Assembly (NCBI GenBank): GCA_910589045.1 | Contig: CAJUSH010000018.1 | Span: forward strand, 1 to 55,831 | DNA length: 55,831 bases | Direction of reading: 5' to 3' | From: an uncultured Eubacterium sp. | GTDB lineage: Bacteria > Bacillota_A > Clostridia > Lachnospirales > Lachnospiraceae | Translations under genes and position numbers: made by a program | Shown here: positions 9,612 through 17,549 of the stretch, in pieces | Layout: each line of letters begins with the position of its first letter | Numbering within the stretch: the stretch's first letter is position 1 | The notes under the pieces: model-generated | Seen by the model: only the letters and a program-made list of their open reading frames with translations | Databases searched by the model: none | Told to the model about the DNA's origin: nothing

Positions 9612-10988
9612 TTAATTTATTGTTCCTGCATCAGCGCACGCTAACGCCGCCTGAATCATAATGGCGCATTCTACGCGCTTCTTCTGCAGGGCACACCCGA
9701 TATCATAGGTATCGTGGATGCTGCCGTGGAAGTTGTACGAATTTGCCGCACAGCCGCCGCTGCAGTAAAACCGCGCAAAACAGCCTCTGCATTTTTCCTT
9801 GGAATAGACGTTGCAGGACTTGAAATCACTTACAATCTCCTGTCTCGTCACGCCTTCAAATACGTTTCCCATATAAAACCGGTCGTTTCCGACAAACTGA
9901 TGGCACGGATAAAGATCCCCCCAGGGGGTCACAGCCAGGTACTCCGTTCCGGAGCCGCAGCCCGATAAGCGCTTTGCCACGCACGGGCCTCCCTCCAAAT
10001 CTATCATAAAATGGAAGAAATTAAAATCCTCCCCGTTTTTATGCCTGCGCAAAATCTCCTGCGCGAGCCTGTCGTACTCTGCGTAGAGCTGCGGCAGATC
10101 CTCCTCCCGGATCGCATAGTCCGCTTCCTCCGGCGCCACCACCGGCTCCACGGAAATCTGCTTAAAGCCAAGCTCCATGAGATGTATCACATCCTGTGCA
10201 AAATCCGGATTGTGCCGCGTGAACGTCCCCCGCACATAGTAGCGCTGCTGTCCCCTGCTGTCCGCAAACCGCCGGTACTTCGGCACAACCAGGTCATAGC
10301 TTCCCGAGCCGTTGGGGAAGGGACGCATATAGTCATGTACCTCTTTTCGCCCGTCAATGCTTAATACGACATTGTCCATCTCCCGGTTGGCAAAATCCAT
10401 GATCTCATCGTCCAGACGCACCCCGTTTGTCGTGAGCGTAAAGCGGAATTTCTTGTTATGCGGCGCTTCCAGACTCCGCCCGTAAGCGACCAGGTCTTTT
10501 ACGACCTGAAAATTCAGGGTAGGCTCACCGCCGAAAAAATCCACCTCCAGGTTCCTGCGGTTCCCGCTTTCCCTGACAAGGAAATCAAGGGCTGCCTTTC
10601 CCACCTCGAAGGACATCAGCTCCCGCTTACCGTGATACTCCCCCTCCTCCGCAAAACAGTATTTGCAGGCAAGGTTACAGTCGTGGGCGATGTGCAGACA
10701 GAGCGCCTTTACCACGGTGGGCCGGTTTTTGCCAAGCTCCTCAATATAATCCTCATACTCATCCGGCGTAAACAATGCCTTCTGCCCGATCAGCTCACGG
10801 ATTTCCGCAAGCGCCTCATCGATCTCCTCCGGGGCATAGGCCTGCGACAGCTCCCGTCTGATCTCCTCCGGCGTTTCACTTTCGTAGCGCGCGACCACCT
10901 CATACATCAGCTCATCCACGACATGGATCGCACCGCTGTTTACGTCCAGCACAATACGAAAGCCATTGTTCCGATACTGGTGAATCAC
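9612..10988 (-). CDS. scfB: SCIFF ranthipeptide radical SAM/SPASM maturase
   Basis: ScfB installs thioether (sulfur-to-carbon) cross-links in the SCIFF precursor using S-adenosylmethionine. The 458 residues comprise an N-terminal peptide-recognition-like region (1-95), the radical SAM CxxxCxxC motif as CNLACKYC at residues 104-111, a TIM-barrel core with FFGGEPTLN, and a C-terminal SPASM region rich in cysteine (CGSG, YPCHQF, CRGCFARFYCSGGC, IGCALQ) for auxiliary iron-sulfur clusters. The start is GTG with AAAGGA about 8 bp upstream. The precursor scfA lies immediately upstream, the standard arrangement for this family. Confidence 0.95.
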   Translation of the reverse strand: MIHQYRNNGFRIVLDVNSGAIHVVDELMYEVVARYESETPEEIRRELSQAYAPEEIDEALAEIRELIGQKALFTPDEYEDYIEELGKNRPTVVKALCLHIAHDCNLACKYCFAEEGEYHGKRELMSFEVGKAALDFLVRESGNRRNLEVDFFGGEPTLNFQVVKDLVAYGRSLEAPHNKKFRFTLTTNGVRLDDEIMDFANREMDNVVLSIDGRKEVHDYMRPFPNGSGSYDLVVPKYRRFADSRGQQRYYVRGTFTRHNPDFAQDVIHLMELGFKQISVEPVVAPEEADYAIREEDLPQLYAEYDRLAQEILRRHKNGEDFNFFHFMIDLEGGPCVAKRLSGCGSGTEYLAVTPWGDLYPCHQFVGNDRFYMGNVFEGVTRQEIVSDFKSCNVYSKEKCRGCFARFYCSGGCAANSYNFHGSIHDTYDIGCALQKKRVECAIMIQAALACADAGTIN

Positions 10989-11069
10989 TGTGTTCGTTCC
11001 TTTCTATTATAACATTACATGATTACATGGCTGCTCCCGCCTAAGACCCGGCTTTGAACGGTAGCAAAC

Positions 11070-11092
11070 GACCGTCCGCAGCGCGAACGGTC
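11070..11092 (-). terminator. Intercistronic hairpin between scfA and scfB
   Basis: A 10-bp stem with one G-U pair (11070-11079 with 11083-11092) and a 3-base loop, followed on the minus strand by GTTTGCT. The weak T-run suggests partial termination or 3'-end protection, giving more precursor than maturase message. Confidence 0.5.
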
Positions 11093-11118
11093 TCTTTGTA
11101 AACCACTTTTCGTACAGG

Positions 11119-11262
11119 TTACCTGCACTGCTCGCAGGTCTGGTTTCCTACGGTACAGGAGGTCTTGCAGGCTGACTGGCAGGATGTCTGGCACTCGCCG
11201 CAGCCGCCCTTCTTTACCGTATTCTGCAGCTTTCTTGTATTTAATGTCTGTACATGCTTCAT
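11119..11262 (-). CDS. scfA: SCIFF (six-cysteines-in-forty-five) ranthipeptide precursor
   Basis: This 47-residue peptide is the substrate of ScfB. Its leader begins MKHVQTLNTRKLQNTVKKGG, and the cysteine-rich core has Cys at residues 21, 24, 28, 32, 36 and 43, spaced as in the SCIFF family (CGECQTSC, SACKTSC, VGNQTC). The family normally has six cysteines; here a seventh, Cys46, sits in a C-terminal CEQCR. AAAGGAG lies about 9 bp before the ATG. A strong promoter lies directly upstream, so scfA-scfB are probably one transcript. Confidence 0.93.
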   Translation of the reverse strand: MKHVQTLNTRKLQNTVKKGGCGECQTSCQSACKTSCTVGNQTCEQCR

Positions 11263-11294
11263 TTTTTCTCGCTCCTTTCGGCATTCTAGGGTGC

Positions 11295-11323
11295 ATTATA
11301 GCACAGTCACCGGCAGAGTTCAA
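11295..11323 (-). promoter_or_regulatory. Sigma-A promoter of scfA
   Basis: -35 TTGAAC (11318-11323), 17-bp spacer, -10 TATAAT (11295-11300) on the minus strand, about 33 bp before the scfA start. Confidence 0.8.
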
Positions 11324-11340
11324 TAAGAAGTTTTCTTATT
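11322..11340. promoter_or_regulatory. Palindrome abutting the scfA -35 box, possible operator
   Basis: Perfect 8-bp arms AATAAGAA and TTCTTATT around GTT. The palindrome overlaps the edge of the scfA -35 box, a position typical of a repressor or activator site. No regulator gene is adjacent, so its role is inferred. Confidence 0.4.
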
Positions 11341-11379
11341 TTGTTCCAAAACCGCCCCGGCAACAGGATCTCTCCTATG

Positions 11380-11406
11380 AAAAAAAGAGCCGCGGACGGC
11401 TCTTTT
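11380..11406 (-). terminator. Intrinsic terminator of the DUF177-rpmF operon
   Basis: A perfect 10-bp stem AAAAGAGCCG/CGGCTCTTTT (11383-11392, 11397-11406) with loop CGGA. On the minus strand it runs into seven T. It follows rpmF and a small GTTAC palindrome. Confidence 0.88.
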
Positions 11407-11407
11407 G

Positions 11408-11434
11408 GTTACGGTTCACTCCGTGAAAAGTAAC
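11408..11434. repeat. Minimal GTTAC-family palindrome (27 bp)
   Basis: GTTACGGTTCAC and GTGAAAAGTAAC flank just three bases (TCC). These are the terminal repeats of the GTTAC mobile element family seen elsewhere in this window, with no core. The flanks (CTCTTTTG, CCTTTTTA) are only loosely similar, so an insertion origin is uncertain; it could equally be a 3'-end hairpin of rpmF. Confidence 0.55.
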
Positions 11435-11449
11435 CCTTTTTACATTTGA

Positions 11450-11629
11450 TTACTCCTGAGGAATGATTTCTTTCTTATTATATGTTCCACAGTTCTTGCA
11501 AACTCTGTGAGGCACCATCAGCGCGCCGCACTTGCTGCATTTTACTAAAGTAGGAGCAGACATTTTCCAGTTTGCTCTTCTTCTGTCTCTTCTTCCTTTG
11601 GAAGATTTATTCTTGGGACAAATAGACAT
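11450..11629 (-). CDS. rpmF: 50S ribosomal protein L32
   Basis: The 59-residue protein begins MSICPKNKSSKGRRDRRR, the bL32 signature, and carries a zinc-ribbon with CSKC (31-34) and CKNC (44-47), so this is the zinc-binding (C+) form. It follows the DUF177 gene, the common bacterial pairing, and shares its promoter. Confidence 0.96.
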   Translation of the reverse strand: MSICPKNKSSKGRRDRRRANWKMSAPTLVKCSKCGALMVPHRVCKNCGTYNKKEIIPQE

Positions 11630-11677
11630 TCGGTTACACCTCCTTAATCTTATGATCTGCGCATCATACGCTTTGTC

Positions 11678-12208
11678 TTAATCGGAACAATTGCGAAATA
11701 CGTCCAGAAACTGCGCCATGCGGGGATCCAGCTCACCCTGCTCGCAGTCACAGGCCGCTACATTCAAATTTGTACCGCATTTTGGGCAGATGCCCCTGCA
11801 GTCCGGCTTACACAAAACCTTTGCGGGCCAATTCACCAGCGTCTCGTTAAAGATCAGCCGATCCACATCCAGCACGCGCTCCTCGTCGATATAAGATGCC
11901 GCTTCATCCTGCTCGTCCTCTGCCTCCCCGTCCGTTTCCTCAAGCGCGATCGTCTTATCGATCACAAGGTGAAACGGGTACGCTACCTCCTGCAGGCAGC
12001 GGTCACAGGGAATCCGGGCCGTCAGATCCGCCTCCCCGGAAAGCCGCAGCCGCCTGCCCTCCTCGTTGGCGATTCTCAGATCAAACGGTTCACCCGCCTG
12101 AATAGGAAAGCTGCCGGCTTTAGACTTCATCTCGGCCATGTCGATATGGACTTTTCTCGTTATTTCCTTATTATTCAGGGAATACAGGTCGGAAATATCT
12201 ATTTTCAT
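11678..12208 (-). CDS. DUF177 (YceD/YlbN-like) protein
   Basis: YceD-family proteins are encoded beside rpmF in most bacteria and have been linked to ribosomal RNA accumulation; the biochemical role is unsettled. The 176-residue protein has an acidic middle (EETDGEAEDEQDEAASYIDEE) and a C-terminal cysteine cluster (CDRC, CKPDC, CPKCG, CDCEQG) followed by the family motif LDPRMAQFLDV. The frame extends to 12226, but AGGAG lies 7 bp before the ATG of MKIDISDLY. It is the first gene of the operon. Confidence 0.9.
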   Translation of the reverse strand: MKIDISDLYSLNNKEITRKVHIDMAEMKSKAGSFPIQAGEPFDLRIANEEGRRLRLSGEADLTARIPCDRCLQEVAYPFHLVIDKTIALEETDGEAEDEQDEAASYIDEERVLDVDRLIFNETLVNWPAKVLCKPDCRGICPKCGTNLNVAACDCEQGELDPRMAQFLDVFRNCSD

Positions 12209-12235
12209 GGTCAGTCTCCTATTCACACTTTCCCT

Positions 12236-12264
12236 ATTATATCCACCCCAAAAACGTTTGTCAA
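12236..12264 (-). promoter_or_regulatory. Consensus sigma-A promoter of DUF177-rpmF
   Basis: -35 TTGACA (12259-12264), 17-bp spacer, -10 TATAAT (12236-12241): a perfect match to consensus, about 28 bp before the DUF177 start, fitting a strongly expressed ribosomal gene. Confidence 0.88.
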
Positions 12265-12338
12265 CCTATTTTTTGCGCGCCGGCCGATTGCTAACCGATT
12301 CAGACTTCGGCTTCATAATTACGGGAGACGCCCTGACA

Positions 12339-13532
12339 CTATTTTACCAGTGCAACCGTCTCACGGGCGATAGCCAGCTCCTCGTTTGTGGGAACCACCC
12401 ACACCGGAACCTTTGAGTCCGCCGTGGAGATGACTGTCTCTTTTCCGCGCGTGGAGTCGTTTACCGCGTCATCCAGCGCGATACCCAGATATCCGAGACG
12501 GCTTACGATCTTGCGGCGCACAACGTTGTCGTTCTCGCCCAGCCCTGCGGTAAAGGCGATGGCATCCACACCATTCATCGCTGCCACATAAGAGCCAATG
12601 TATTTGAGCACGCGGTAGCAGAACACGTCCACCGCCATCCTGCAGCGCTCGTTGCCCTCGTCGGAGCCTGCCTGCAGATCGCGGAAGTCCGAGGATACGC
12701 CGGAGAGTCCCTGCACGCCCGACTTTTTATTTAACACGTTCAGGATGCCGGTAATATCCAGATTCTCTTTCTTGCACAAAAACTCCATCGCGGAAGGATC
12801 GATATCGCCGGAGCGGGTTCCCATGATCAGCCCCTCCAGGGGAGAAAGACCCATGGAGGTATCCACGGATTTTCCGCCGTCAACCGCACAGATAGAGGCG
12901 CCGTTTCCAAGATGACAGACGATGATCTTCAAATCCTCGATGGGCCTGCCCATCAGCTCGGCGGTGCGCTTTGACACGAAGCTGTGGCTTGTGCCGTGAA
13001 AGCCGTATTTGCGGACTTTGTATTTCTCATAATACTCGTAAGGAATACCGTACATATATGCCTCGGCAGGCATCGTCTGATGGAAGGCGGTGTCGAACAC
13101 ACCCGCCTGAGGTGTATCGGGCATCAGCTCCTGGCAGGCGCGCACGCCGATCAGATTCGCGGGATTGTGAAGGGGTGCGAGGTCACTGCACTCCTCAACC
13201 GCCCGGATCACCTCGTCGGTGATACGTGTGGAGCACGCAAACTTCTCGCCGCCGTGCACAAGACGATGGCCCACTGCTCCGATCTCGTCGAGGCTCTTAA
13301 TCACGCCGGTTTTATCGTTCGTCAGCGCGTCAATGACAAACTGAATCGCCTGCTTGTGAGTCGGCATATCCAGGTCGCTCACTTCCTTCTCGCCGCCCGC
13401 GGGCGTGTACACCAGTCTCCCGTCGATACCGATGCGCTCGCACAGGCCCTTCGCCAATACCTGCTCCGTCTCGGAATCAATCACCTGATATTTCAGGGAA
13501 GAGCTTCCGCAATTGATTACTAAAACATTCAT
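12339..13532 (-). CDS. ackA: Acetate kinase
   Basis: AckA converts acetyl phosphate and ADP to acetate and ATP, the energy-yielding last step of acetate fermentation. The 397-residue protein begins MNVLVINCGSSSLKYQ, has the family motifs GFHGTSH and MGTRSGDIDP, and ends in the FTAGLGEND region. The frame opens three codons earlier, but AAAGGAG lies only 1 bp from that ATG and 10 bp from the MNVLV start at 13532. No pta gene lies beside it here. Its promoter overlaps that of divergent tmcAL. Confidence 0.97.
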   Translation of the reverse strand: MNVLVINCGSSSLKYQVIDSETEQVLAKGLCERIGIDGRLVYTPAGGEKEVSDLDMPTHKQAIQFVIDALTNDKTGVIKSLDEIGAVGHRLVHGGEKFACSTRITDEVIRAVEECSDLAPLHNPANLIGVRACQELMPDTPQAGVFDTAFHQTMPAEAYMYGIPYEYYEKYKVRKYGFHGTSHSFVSKRTAELMGRPIEDLKIIVCHLGNGASICAVDGGKSVDTSMGLSPLEGLIMGTRSGDIDPSAMEFLCKKENLDITGILNVLNKKSGVQGLSGVSSDFRDLQAGSDEGNERCRMAVDVFCYRVLKYIGSYVAAMNGVDAIAFTAGLGENDNVVRRKIVSRLGYLGIALDDAVNDSTRGKETVISTADSKVPVWVVPTNEELAIARETVALVK

Positions 13533-13577
13533 ATCAAACATTCTCCTTTAGGTTCTTCGTAATATCCGTTATTTTTT

Positions 13578-13606
13578 ATTATACCTCTTTTATTTGAAGT
13601 GGACAA
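13578..13606 (-). promoter_or_regulatory. Sigma-A promoter of ackA
   Basis: -35 TTGTCC (13601-13606), 17-bp spacer, -10 TATAAT (13578-13583) on the minus strand. Its -35 box occupies almost the same bases as the -35 of the divergent tmcAL promoter. Confidence 0.8.
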
Positions 13607-13628
13607 GTATTAAATCGAATGATACAAT
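13600..13628 (+). promoter_or_regulatory. Sigma-A promoter of tmcAL-aroC
   Basis: -35 TGGACA (13600-13605), 17-bp spacer, -10 TACAAT (13623-13628) on the plus strand, upstream of tmcAL. It overlaps the ackA -35 box by five bases. Confidence 0.65.
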
Positions 13629-13691
13629 GATGAAATACACAGTTGTTTCGCATCCGGGTCACACCTACAAATCATACGGGAGGGCTGCTTT

Positions 13692-14948
13692 ATGAAGGTT
13701 TGCGGTATTATCGCGGAATACAACCCGTTCCACAGCGGACACGCTTACCAGATTGCCGCCGCGCGCCGGGCATCCGGCTGCGATTACGTGATCGCAGTCA
13801 TGAGCGGCGATTTTGTGCAGCGGGGCGCTCCGGCACTGGCCGACAAATACAGCCGCGCCGGGCAGGCACTTTTTGAGGGTGCGGATCTCGTGCTCATGCT
13901 TCCGGTGTACGCTTCCACCGCCAGCGCCGAGGGCTTTGCCCGGGCGGGCATCGGGGCATTGATGACCGCAAATATCGTCGACTCCGTCAGCTTCGGCTGC
14001 GAGGACCTGTCCGTCTGCTCCAGCCACTACCGCAGCCTGGCCCAGAAGCTTGCGTGGGAGGGCGCGTCCTTTCAGCAGGCGCTCCTTGCGCGGCTCTCCC
14101 GCGGCAAATCCTATGCCAGCGCGCGCAGCGACGTCATTCAAAGCTTTGACGAGGGCAGCATCGATATGACCCTGCTGCGAAAGCCCAACAACCTGCTGGC
14201 CTTTGAATATCTGCGGGCGATGGAGCGCTGTGACTGCGGTATGGACATTTATCCCGTCAAGCGCCTCGGAAACTACCACAGCACATCCGTATCGGAGGCC
14301 TCCCCCGAATTTGCATCCGCCAGCGCCTGCCGCCGGGCGCTGCTCTCCGATTCCCCAGGGGAGCTTGCGATGCTTGAAAACGCCATGCAGATCCCCCCGG
14401 ACGCCTGCCGCCTTTTAGCAGACTACGCGAACAGCTACCGCTATCTCTCCGAGAACGATTTTTCGCAAATGCTGCACTACAGGCTTATGCTCCACAAAGC
14501 GGAGGGCTACCGGCAGTTCTACGACTGCGGCAACGATCTCTCCGCACGCATTGCGGCAAAGCTCCCCTCCTATGAGGGCTTTTCACAGTTCTGCGACGTG
14601 CTGAAAAATAAGAGCGTGACCCGCACCCGGATCGCACGGGTCCTGACACACATCCTTCTCGGACTGCCCGCACGCATGCCCGCACCCCTCTTACAGGATC
14701 ACAGGCTTCCCTATCTTCGGGTGCTCGGCTTTAAAGCATCCGCCGCGCCGCTTTTACACGAATTAAAGCGGAGGGCGGCAGCACCGCTTATCACCCGCCC
14801 CGCGCAGGCAAAACGGCTGCTTGACGCGGATGCCTGCGCATATTTTGCGCAGGACCTCTTCGCCGCGGACGTTTACCGCAGTGCACTTCTACACAAATGC
14901 GGAAGCTGCTATGAAAGCGATTACCGCAGAAAAATACAGATTATATGA
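13692..14948 (+). CDS. tmcAL: tRNA(Met) cytidine acetate ligase
   Basis: TmcAL (YlbM) uses ATP and acetate to form N4-acetylcytidine at the wobble base of elongator tRNA-Met. The 418-residue protein starts MKVCGIIAEYNPFHSGHAYQI, with the HxGH nucleotidyltransferase motif (HSGH), then MSGDFVQRGAPA and LKRRAAA-type C-terminal sequence. GGGAGG lies about 8 bp upstream of the ATG. It leads aroC by 15 bp, so they are co-transcribed. The neighbouring divergent ackA makes the acetate that this enzyme consumes. Confidence 0.94.
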   Translation: MKVCGIIAEYNPFHSGHAYQIAAARRASGCDYVIAVMSGDFVQRGAPALADKYSRAGQALFEGADLVLMLPVYASTASAEGFARAGIGALMTANIVDSVSFGCEDLSVCSSHYRSLAQKLAWEGASFQQALLARLSRGKSYASARSDVIQSFDEGSIDMTLLRKPNNLLAFEYLRAMERCDCGMDIYPVKRLGNYHSTSVSEASPEFASASACRRALLSDSPGELAMLENAMQIPPDACRLLADYANSYRYLSENDFSQMLHYRLMLHKAEGYRQFYDCGNDLSARIAAKLPSYEGFSQFCDVLKNKSVTRTRIARVLTHILLGLPARMPAPLLQDHRLPYLRVLGFKASAAPLLHELKRRAAAPLITRPAQAKRLLDADACAYFAQDLFAADVYRSALLHKCGSCYESDYRRKIQII

Positions 14949-14963
14949 CTTTGGAGGTATGAC

Positions 14964-16076
14964 ATGGCCGGTTCAACCTATGGAAAATTATTCACGATCA
15001 CAACCTGGGGGGAGTCCCACGGCGCGGGCATCGGCGTCGTTATCGACGGCTGTCCCGCCGGACTCGCCCTGGATACATCCGATATTCAGGCATATCTGGA
15101 CAGGCGTAAGCCTGGACAGTCCAAATTTACAACACAGCGGCGGGAGCCCGACTCGGTTGCCCTGCTCTCCGGGACCTTTGAGGGCAAAACCACCGGAACG
15201 CCCATCTCCCTTGCCGTGTACAACAAAGACCATCACTCCCTCGACTACCGCGATATTGCTTCCTTCTACCGACCGGGACACGCGGACTACACCTTTGACG
15301 AAAAATTCGGCTTTCGCGATTACCGCGGCGGCGGACGCTCCTCCGGACGTGAGACCATCGGGCGCGTTGCCGCAGGCGCCATTGCCGCTAAGCTCCTCGC
15401 CCAGCTCGGCATCGAATGCCACGCCTACGCCACCTCCATCGGCCCCGTGCACATCGACCACGCCCGCTTTGATCTGGCAGAGTCCCTGCGAAATCCCGTG
15501 GGAATGCCCGATACCCGGGCGGCAATGGATGCGCAGGCGCATCTTGAGGAATGCATGAAACGGCAGGATTCCTGCGGCGGCATCATCGAGTGCACGATCA
15601 CCGGGATGCCCGCCGGAATCGGCGAGCCCGTGTTCGACAAGCTCGACGCCAGCCTCGCCCGGGCGATGCTCTCCATCGGCAGTATCAAGGGCTTTGAGAT
15701 CGGCGACGGCTTTGCCGTGGCTGCCGCAAGCGGCAGCACAAACAACGACGCATTCACCATAAAGAACGGCACCGTCACAAAGCGGACCAACCACGCCGGG
15801 GGAACACTCGGCGGTCTCAGCGACGGCTCCCCCGTGGTCTTTCGCGTCGCCGTAAAGCCCACGCCCTCCATCAGCAAGCCTCAGGCGACCGTCGACCGGG
15901 CGGGCAATAAGATCGACGTATCCATCAAAGGCCGCCATGACCCGATTATCGTCCCCCGTGCCATCGTCGTCGTGGAGACGATGGCCGCCATTACCGTGCT
16001 GGATCTGCTGCTGGCAAACATGAGCGCAAGGCTCGACCGCATCCGGGCGTTTTATCACAGGACATCGGATATCTGA
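14964..16076 (+). CDS. aroC: Chorismate synthase
   Basis: AroC makes chorismate from EPSP using reduced FMN, the last common step to aromatic amino acids and folate. The 370 residues include the signatures TWGESHG, DRRKPGQSKFTT, the GRSSGRETIGRVAAGA motif and RHDPIIVPRAI. The length is normal. GGAGG lies 6 bp before the ATG. No other shikimate genes are in the window. It ends at a bidirectional terminator. Confidence 0.97.
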   Translation: MAGSTYGKLFTITTWGESHGAGIGVVIDGCPAGLALDTSDIQAYLDRRKPGQSKFTTQRREPDSVALLSGTFEGKTTGTPISLAVYNKDHHSLDYRDIASFYRPGHADYTFDEKFGFRDYRGGGRSSGRETIGRVAAGAIAAKLLAQLGIECHAYATSIGPVHIDHARFDLAESLRNPVGMPDTRAAMDAQAHLEECMKRQDSCGGIIECTITGMPAGIGEPVFDKLDASLARAMLSIGSIKGFEIGDGFAVAAASGSTNNDAFTIKNGTVTKRTNHAGGTLGGLSDGSPVVFRVAVKPTPSISKPQATVDRAGNKIDVSIKGRHDPIIVPRAIVVVETMAAITVLDLLLANMSARLDRIRAFYHRTSDI

Positions 16077-16142
16077 TATATCCCACTGCAAGGGCGGATC
16101 AGGAACTTTCACCCATTAGCGACGTGCACCGCAAGGCGCACG

Positions 16143-16185
16143 AAAAAGCCACCGGCCTCTCTGCCTAAGAAGCCGGTGGCTTTTT
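16143..16185. terminator. Bidirectional intrinsic terminator after aroC
   Basis: Stem GCCACCGGC (16148-16156) with GCCGGTGGC (16172-16180), preceded by five A and followed by five T, so it works for aroC on the plus strand and for leftward readthrough from the symporter gene. Confidence 0.9.
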
Positions 16186-16227
16186 GCCGCATACAGGAAA
16201 TCTTCGGATATCCTGTGCAGTCAAATA

Positions 16228-16248
16228 CCCCGCCGCAAGGCGGCGGGG
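16228..16248 (-). terminator. GC-rich hairpin after the symporter gene
   Basis: Perfect 8-bp stem CCCCGCCG/CGGCGGGG (16228-16235, 16241-16248) with loop CAAGG, 10 bp past the symporter stop. On the minus strand it is followed by TATTTGAC, a short T-stretch; probably the first of two terminators. Confidence 0.65.
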
Positions 16249-16258
16249 CATCGCATAT

Positions 16259-17476
16259 CTAGCTGATCCGGGCCGTCTCCTTCATCGCCACGGAGCACGC
16301 GAGGTCACCCACTACGTTGCAGCAGGTCGCACCCATATCGCAGAGCGTGTTGATGCTGATGTAAACACCCATCACCCCTGTGGGCAGCCCTGCGATCGCG
16401 GCGAGCGCCGCAAAGGACGCGATCGCACCGCCCGGCACACCGGGCGTCCCGATGCTGAGCAGCGTATTCGACAGCAGCACGATGGCAAGCATCCCGAAAT
16501 GAACCTCCACGCCGCAGGCATTTGCAAAAAATACGATCATAAAGGACATGAGAATGGATACCGCGTCCATGTTAATGGTCGCGCCCAGCGGCAGCGCCAG
16601 GGAGGAGATCTCATTTGGTACCTCCAGCTCGTCCGCACACCGCTTGCTGATCGGGAGGGTTGCAGAGCTTGAGCACGTTCCGAAGGCATTCAGCGCCGCC
16701 GGCATAATGGTCATGAAAAATCTCTTGACGCTGCATTTCCCAATCATCCGCACAACAATCCCGTAAAAGATAAACATATAGCCGAACATCGCCAGATACA
16801 GCGCCAGCAGCACCTTGCCGAGCGCAAGGATCGTCTCGGTCCCGTTCGCGTAGATCACGCCGGAAATCGAGCAGAACACGCCAAGTGGCGTAAAGTACAT
16901 GACAACCGTGATGATCTTGATGGAAATCTCGTTGATCGCCTCCGCCAGCTCCACCACCGGGTCTGCCTTCTCGCCCACCGCAAGACAGGTGATTCCGATG
17001 ATAATCGCAAACACAAGCACCTGGAGCATATTCCCTTCCGCAAAGGATGCGATGGGGTTTGCGGGAATCAGGGACTGCACCGTATCAAGCAGGCTCGTAA
17101 AGGGCGTTGCCTCCACGTTGGACTCGATCATTTCAATGGTCACGCCGCTGCCCAGCCCCAGAGCCTTCGGCAAAAACAACCCGATCAGGCTCGCGATCAG
17201 CGTTGTGACCACATAGTAAAGCACGCTCTGTCCGCCGATCTTACCGGTTGCGGATACACTTCCGATGCCCTTGATGCCCACGATCAGCGAGCAGAACACC
17301 AGCGGATAGATCATCATCCGCAGTGCATTCATATACAGGTTGGTGATCAGCGTGATCACCGGAAGCGCCCAGTCAAAGCGTCCCGGCATCAGCAGCCCGA
17401 ACACAATTCCCAGGAGCAGGCCTGCAAAGATCGCCAGCGTAATGTGCAGCGAATGACTTTTCTTCGTTTGTGACAT
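16259..17476 (-). CDS. Dicarboxylate/amino acid:cation symporter (DAACS family)
   Basis: Members import dicarboxylates, glutamate/aspartate or serine/threonine driven by sodium or protons. The roughly 405-residue protein has the GltP/DctA fold: N-terminal helices, the serine-rich reentrant loop FGTCSSSATLPISKRCADEL, and the conserved substrate-binding helix with ATINMDAVSI and PGVPGGAIAS. The substrate cannot be read off. The frame opens with TTG at 17494, but GGAGG lies 8 bp before the ATG of MSQTKKSH. It follows the lactonase gene by about 73 bp and may be read from it. Confidence 0.92.
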   Translation of the reverse strand: MSQTKKSHSLHITLAIFAGLLLGIVFGLLMPGRFDWALPVITLITNLYMNALRMMIYPLVFCSLIVGIKGIGSVSATGKIGGQSVLYYVVTTLIASLIGLFLPKALGLGSGVTIEMIESNVEATPFTSLLDTVQSLIPANPIASFAEGNMLQVLVFAIIIGITCLAVGEKADPVVELAEAINEISIKIITVVMYFTPLGVFCSISGVIYANGTETILALGKVLLALYLAMFGYMFIFYGIVVRMIGKCSVKRFFMTIMPAALNAFGTCSSSATLPISKRCADELEVPNEISSLALPLGATINMDAVSILMSFMIVFFANACGVEVHFGMLAIVLLSNTLLSIGTPGVPGGAIASFAALAAIAGLPTGVMGVYISINTLCDMGATCCNVVGDLACSVAMKETARIS

Positions 17477-17549
17477 TTTCATATCCTCCGTCAAATTTTT
17501 TCACCGCCTGGCCTCGCGCTTCCCCTCCCGCAAAAACCGGGCCGGCATC

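Noticed and set aside
11015..11323. A 102-codon minus-strand frame overlapping scfA
   Set aside because: The SCIFF peptide in another frame of the same strand accounts for this DNA; the longer frame runs through the promoter.
14988..16112. A 374-codon frame on the minus strand opposite aroC
   Set aside because: aroC is a clear full-length enzyme on the plus strand; the opposite frame is an effect of codon bias.
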